A DNA stretch of 64,000 bases from Porpolomopsis calyptriformis (Eukaryota > Basidiomycota > Agaricomycetes > Agaricales > Hygrophoraceae), in NCBI GenBank assembly GCA_951640195.1, contig OX621174.1, positions 62,001-126,000 of the forward strand, in the 5' to 3' direction. How positions within the stretch are numbered: the first letter of the stretch is position 1; each line of letters opens with the position of its first letter. The translations under genes and the position numbers were made by a program. The notes below the pieces were generated by a model. The model worked only from the letters and a program-made list of their open reading frames with translations. It searched no databases and was not told the origin of the DNA. Positions 60,201-64,000 of the stretch are shown here, one piece after another.

Positions 60201-60776
60201 ATTCATCCAACTTCGATACGCGTCAATTCATGGCCAGCGTGACCGATTCCATTCCCAGTGACTCCGCATCTTTCGCTATCCATCGTGGTAGAGGGAAATC
60301 TTTGCTATCCAGAGCCAGTGTTGCCTCTTTCCAATCGATGTTGGGGTTGTGCTTTTTGAGCCACGGGAAGCCAAGGATAATATCCGTCTTAGATCCGAGA
60401 TCGGTCACTTCCAATCGGATCCGTTCATTGTGTCCTCCAGGAGCCTCTAACCAAATATCAATATCGTTCTCGATGGGTCCACCTTGGTTTTCAGATCCAT
60501 TGGCATTCCGTATGGGGATTGGGGTTTCCAATTGTGTTAGAGTAAAATTGTGGCGAGCTGCGAAAGATTCGTCCACGAAATTTCCAGAGGCTCCACTATC
60601 AATCAGAGCAGTGGCCGGGACACGTCGACCAGTGTCGGTAGCTTCAATCCAAATGTCCAAAATGAGTCCGAGATTGCCTTCTTCAAGAGTACCAAGAATT
60701 CGAAATAGATTGCATGGAGTGGTGGTACATTCTTGAGTAGATACGTCCGTAACGGTAGGCGAAGCGTTCGGACTCT
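57235..60776 (-). pseudogene. pol: Gypsy pol: protease, RT, RNase H, integrase, chromodomain
   Basis: In the frame -1 to gag the order is: aspartic protease with ALIDSGASGNFVD (about 60600); RT with the VMFFGLWNSPATFQ block and catalytic YIDD (about 59555); RNase H with the Asp of LETDASIIGIAG (about 59120); an HHCC-like integrase N-terminus (H-x-G-H, then CPACQQNKNFPS, about 58450-58370); the integrase core with VDRFTKRAHFIP, SDRGVQFASKF and the Glu of GQTERTNQELE (about 58230-57975); GPFKVL (GPY/F-like, about 57580); and a C-terminal chromodomain (KYLVKWKGYPIEEATWE, about 57350-57300). The frame ends at TGA 57235-57237. Four in-frame TGA stops (60223-60225, 58891-58893, 58504-58506, 57361-57363) make this copy non-autonomous. 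Confidence 0.9.
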
Positions 60777-62318
60777 TTAAAAACCCTGTTCTTTCAGTTC
60801 CTTGACGAGCTGAGCTTTTCTCTCTTTCGGCCAGCGATCGATCCCGCAGTTGTCCACCACTCGAATAGTTTCCTCCATAGTAGCTGGGGAAACCACTTTG
60901 TCGACTCGTTCCGTCTCGATTCCTCGAATATTTCGTCCTCGACCTCGCCCTGTGGTTAGTCTTCCTCGTCGTTGTCCGGCAGGGGCACTACTCGATGGAC
61001 GCGCTGTCGGAGAAGAGGCGAGAGGGGAATTTGGACACTTGTTCGCCCAATGACCTGACTCTCCACAGCGATAGCAGTTGCCTCGCGGAACGCGTGATAT
61101 TGATGATGAGGAAGGTGTCTCCTGTTTGATAGGAGCAGAGGAGGGAGTTCGGGTCGTCGTTCGAGCCACGGTCTCCCTTGGAGCATAGTAGTTACTCCGG
61201 GGAGCGGCACGACGCTCAAGTGCAAGCTCGAGACGTTGTCGATCGAAGACGGAAGCTTTTCGCTTCCAAGCGTTAAGGGTGGCGGGGATGGGATCAAGGG
61301 CATAGATCTTTTCGAGAATTCCGGGATTGAGGCCGTTCCAGTAGAAAACTTTGAGGGCATCGTCATTGAATCCAGTTTCATCCACAAGAGCTCCAAATCG
61401 TACGTTATAATTGTCCACAGTAGAAAGTCCTTGGGTTACCTTTTGAATTTTGACCTGCGCTGTCGCTCTCGCATCAACGTCTCCAAAGCACTCCTCGAGC
61501 TCTTCCATGAAATCCTCGTAATCGGCTCCGATCCATTGAGCACGTTTAAACTCTTGGGTCTGCTGTCGGGCCCATGACTGGGCAACACCAATCTTCATAA
61601 ACGACAAGACATAAGTAATTTTCTGTCTGTTGGACCATTGGCTGTCGTCGAGGACTAGACGACAAGCTTGGATGAAGTTGAGACATCTGGCAGCAGACCC
61701 ATCGTATTCATCGGGTTTGGCGATTTTGATGGAGGGGGGAGCAGGTTGTTGAGGCAAAGGTTGTTGAGGCAAAGGAGGCTGTTGGGGTTGCGGAGGAGGT
61801 TGGGTTTGTTGTTGCTGGAGCTGGGCGATTAGCTGTTGTTGTTGGGTGATGGTTTGTTCGAGTTGGTGAACAGTGGCCACCAAGGTCACAATATCAATGG
61901 TAGGGGGGTTGGTGGGGGCGTTAGCGGACGTTCCTGACATATTGGTAGATGTCGGTTGTTGTGGAGTTGTTGGAGCTGTTGGTGTTGGTGTGGATGTCGC
62001 AGAGGAAAGTTGGGAGTAGAGGGAACCATATCGTCCTGGTGGGGTAGCAGTTCGTTGATGAACTGGTCTCGTTGCTGGTGCTGAAGATGAAGTGAAGAGT
62101 CCTCTTGTTCTTGATCGAGTCCGTGGTCCTAGAGGGGCAGGAGCAGGGGTAGGAGTAGCTAACGTTTCTTCAAGGACTGAAGAGAAGGATGGTTCTTGAT
62201 CTCGAATTGTAGCTGAGAAAGTCGATCTTGAAAGAGGGTCTTCGTAATGTTCTTCAACGTCTGAGTTGTCGGTAGAAGCCAGGATGGAAGTAGGTAAGGG
62301 GCAAAGAGGTGATGTCAA
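60777..62318 (-). CDS. gag: Gypsy Gag polyprotein
   Basis: An intact 513-codon frame. A Ser/Thr/Pro-rich N-terminus leads to a helix and a polyglutamine/proline tract (about residues 165-215). The capsid-like retrotransposon gag domain follows (about residues 215-400, with WARQQTQEFKRAQW and YEDFMEELEECFGD). A basic linker and one zinc knuckle, CYRCGESGHWANKC (C-x2-C-x4-H-x4-C, about residue 440), lead to an Arg/Gly-rich stretch (GRGRGRNIRG). Gag packages the RNA in virus-like particles. It ends at TAA 60777-60779, directly after a slippery heptamer. Unlike pol, it carries no stop. Confidence 0.92.
   Translation of the reverse strand: MTSPLCPLPTSILASTDNSDVEEHYEDPLSRSTFSATIRDQEPSFSSVLEETLATPTPAPAPLGPRTRSRTRGLFTSSSAPATRPVHQRTATPPGRYGSLYSQLSSATSTPTPTAPTTPQQPTSTNMSGTSANAPTNPPTIDIVTLVATVHQLEQTITQQQQLIAQLQQQQTQPPPQPQQPPLPQQPLPQQPAPPSIKIAKPDEYDGSAARCLNFIQACRLVLDDSQWSNRQKITYVLSFMKIGVAQSWARQQTQEFKRAQWIGADYEDFMEELEECFGDVDARATAQVKIQKVTQGLSTVDNYNVRFGALVDETGFNDDALKVFYWNGLNPGILEKIYALDPIPATLNAWKRKASVFDRQRLELALERRAAPRSNYYAPRETVARTTTRTPSSAPIKQETPSSSSISRVPRGNCYRCGESGHWANKCPNSPLASSPTARPSSSAPAGQRRGRLTTGRGRGRNIRGIETERVDKVVSPATMEETIRVVDNCGIDRWPKERKAQLVKELKEQGF
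60780..60786 (-). promoter_or_regulatory. -1 frameshift slippery heptamer at gag end
   Basis: In the gag frame the sense strand reads G GGT TTT immediately before the TAA stop. This fits X XXY YYZ (GGGTTTT), and a slip of one base backward enters the pol frame, which is open there. A downstream pseudoknot was not evaluated. Confidence 0.65.
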
Positions 62319-62374
62319 TGATCACAGTGATGGGGGTGTTTGGATAAGCAGGTGGGAGAGAACCAGAAGGAAGG

Positions 62375-62385
62375 AAGTCTGATTC
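62375..62385 (-). promoter_or_regulatory. Primer binding site, Tf1-like self-priming
   Basis: One base inside the 5' LTR the sense strand reads GAATCAGACTT. Its exact 11-base complement, AAGTCTGATTC, lies inside the LTR (sense strand of 62486-62496), where transcription would be expected to start. This copies the Tf1 geometry, in which the first 11 bases of the RNA prime reverse transcription. Confidence 0.65.
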
Positions 62386-62386
62386 T

Positions 62387-62796
62387 TGTTATAAACTGGT
62401 TGTTCGAAACGCGTTTTACTTCGGGTGTTCTGTCCCAAGAGATATAGAGATGGTTCCAAGTCCTTGTTATGAGTAGGCTAACGAGGAATCAGACTTAAGG
62501 TCTGATACGTACAGAAGTACTCTTTATATACTGACTACTTATCTGTGTGAGTCAGTGCGACATAACATGAGGTAGAGATAAGGATGAGTCATCGTGATCG
62601 ATGACGAATCATAAAGGGGTTGAAACATAACGGAAATGAAATGTGTCCGCATATGGGTAAAGTAGTGGGGAATCCCTGGGGAATCCCGGAGAAAGGTAAT
62701 GGGGAATCCCGATAACAAATGGGGGGAATCCCAAGATAAGAGATAGGTTTGCATACGATAAGATAAAGAAAAAGAAGGAAAATTACGACCGTGACA
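62387..62796 (-). repeat. 5' LTR
   Basis: 410 bp, TG...CA ends. It drives the minus-strand gag-pol transcript; a TATA-like box lies within it. Confidence 0.93.
62523..62530 (-). promoter_or_regulatory. LTR TATA box
   Basis: Sense strand TATATAAA, about 34 bases upstream of the AAGTCTGATTC predicted to begin the RNA. Confidence 0.55.
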
Positions 62797-62801
62797 GAAG
62801 T

Positions 62802-64000
62802 TAGAGGGAGTGGGTTAGCCATTATAAAGCTTCTTGATGTAGCGTCTGAAAAGGTAAGCAGTGAAATAACTGCAAACTAGAAATGTCTAATGATTACCAG
62901 GCACAAGACTATATGTCATCTGACCCTATCATTTGGATCAAGTCGAGCCTCTTTTTCAAGTTGTTGGCAAGAAGGCTAGCAGAGTTTCAAAACGTCCAAC
63001 TACACCTTTCATGAAATCGACCAAGCAACTATGGAATGATGGCTACGCTTATCATCCACCTGATTAAGCACACCATGGTCACGCCAAGGATAAAGCACAC
63101 ATTCTTGAATGATGTGTTGCGAGACCTTCGTTTCAGTTTGATAATGTGGAGGTTCGGAATGTTCTTTCTTCACGACCTCAAGTTGAAGAAAGGAGTGCTA
63201 TCTCTAAGAGAACTACTGGAGGAGGATCCAGCTGAGGTTATCCAAGCGTATGGACAGTCCTTGAAGAAGCCACAGGCAACTCAAGCCAACCAGCCATATC
63301 ACCTTATTCAAATGTATCAGCAAGATGCGTGCCCTTGGGGTCCCGATCCATCTTGGTCAAGAATTCAGAAACTGTTGGAAACCGAGCCAGAGATTTTCCT
63401 TAGGGAATGGAGGTTGGATGATGACTGGGAAGCTCCTGAACTGCTTTATACGAAGCTGTTGTTTGTTGAGTTCACGCATCAGCTGTGGCTAAGTCTGGCA
63501 GAGCAGTTTGCATCAGCAGGTGTTTTACCCAAGCCAACCACAGTTCAGGAAGCAATGGAGACTTGGACGGTACCTGCGATTCAGCATATCATAGGCATTG
63601 ACCGTTGCCGATTCCTTCCTTCGAGCTGTGGCCTTAAAGGAAAGCTTCCTTTGAGTCACTCCCATGATCTATCATTTTCAGCACGTCGGGCAACCTTCTT
63701 CCCTGAACAAACTATCCAGATCCCAGAGAATTCAGTCTGGAAACCATACACCGAGCCTGGAGGATATATCTCCACTTACCACCAATATCTTGTGGATTGG
63801 GATATGGATGAAGGTGATCAGCTCTGCCGTGAATTGGACAACATATTTGGCCAGTTACAATGCCTTCCTGTAGGTGGCCTATCGAATAAAAAGGGGAAAC
63901 AAGTCATATGGGGGATGAAATCAGGCAAGATCAACTTTATTTCGAATTCAAAGTTCTATCGGATTGAAGAAATCAGGAAAGAGGTGGCTGTGCATCCACG
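62802..64000 (+). pseudogene. Large Agaricomycete-specific protein, continuation to window edge
   Basis: After the retrotransposon the frame interrupted at 55884 resumes (RGSGLAIIKLLDVASEK). It crosses an intron at about 62853-62901 (GTAAGC..CAG) and continues SDPIIWIKSSLFFKLLARRL. After a TGA at 63012-63014 it reads SNYGMMATLIIHLIKHTMV, FGMFFLHDLKLKKGVLSL, DPSWSRIQKLLETEPEIFL, HQLWLSLAEQF, AMETWTVPAIQHIIGI, ARRATFFPEQTIQIPEN, LDNIFGQLQCLPVGGLS and ISNSKFYRIEEIR. From 63015 it is open to position 64000, so the C-terminus lies outside the window. These blocks occur in the same order in the uncharacterised mushroom family named above. The TGA is again one C-to-T step from CGA. Confidence 0.65.

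Larger units (their letters stand above)
55880..62801 (-). mobile_element. Ty3/gypsy chromodomain LTR retrotransposon (full length)
   Basis: Complete element with identical-length 410 bp LTRs (55885-56294 and 62387-62796), each starting TG and ending CA, flanked by the 5 bp duplication GAAGT (55880-55884, 62797-62801). Its sense strand is minus: 5' LTR at right, PBS 62375-62385, gag 62318-60777, pol 60776-57235, a third ORF 57067-56330, then the 3' LTR. Integrase follows RNase H and a chromodomain ends pol, placing it among chromoviruses; the primer arrangement is Tf1/sushi-like. The LTRs differ at only five positions, so insertion is recent, yet pol carries four stops. It inserted antisense into the coding sequence of the large gene. 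Confidence 0.93.

Noticed and set aside
57235..60776. TGA read as an amino acid (alternative genetic code)
   Set aside because: Genes here end at TGA in the normal way (for example the DUF6532 gene at 11646), and the broken frames are explained by CpG decay.
1..64000. CRISPR arrays, rRNA genes, telomeric TTAGGG-type arrays
   Set aside because: None seen; the short tandem repeats present have no spacer-repeat structure and no telomere-like units.

Overview
The window is eukaryotic nuclear DNA from a fungus, most likely a mushroom-forming basidiomycete (Agaricomycetes). Genes are cut by many 45-60 base introns with GT..AG ends. The families I recognise from memory (Plavaka-type transposase, DUF6532, DUF6698, FunK1 kinase, OrsD-RecQ helicase, WHPDKF coiled-coil proteins, a chromodomain Ty3/gypsy element) are typical of that class. 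All family names come from reading translated sequence; no database search was run.

Layout. (1) 0-13 kb is mixed. Apparently intact small genes are a PD-(D/E)XK-like nuclease at 3.3-4.4 kb, a Zn(II)2Cys6 regulator at 6.3-7.3 kb and a DUF6532-like gene at 11.6-12.9 kb. Between them lie broken copies of conserved housekeeping genes: the C-terminal half of glutathione peroxidase, part of telomerase reverse transcriptase, and the C-terminal part of beta-COP. (2) 13.8-22.2 kb holds a divergent pair sharing about 460 bases of promoter: a short OrsD-domain gene (minus) and a roughly 1,900-residue OrsD + RecQ-type helicase (plus). The latter resembles fungal telomere-linked helicases and carries what looks like a decayed tyrosine-recombinase module. 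(3) 22-25.7 kb holds a nuclease pseudogene and a roughly 780 bp inverted-repeat element enclosing a tRNA-like Pol III promoter. (4) 25.8-51 kb looks A+T-richer by eye and is a graveyard: a Plavaka-type transposase relic, DUF6532, two DUF6698 and FunK1 relics, a dynein heavy chain fragment and a sirtuin fragment. (5) 52-64 kb holds a long gene of an unnamed Agaricomycete family, split by a 6.9 kb Ty3/gypsy element in antisense.

The Ty3/gypsy element is the best-resolved object. It has 410 bp LTRs, a 5 bp target duplication (GAAGT), gag with a CCHC knuckle, a -1 slippery heptamer at the gag stop, protease-RT-RNaseH-integrase-chromodomain, a third ORF after pol, and a Tf1-like self-priming arrangement (11 nt PBS complementary to the predicted RNA 5' end). 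All five differences between its LTRs are transitions at CpG. Every stop codon breaking pol or ORF3 is TGA, as expected from CGA to TGA. This points to deamination of methylated CpG as the force eroding the locus.
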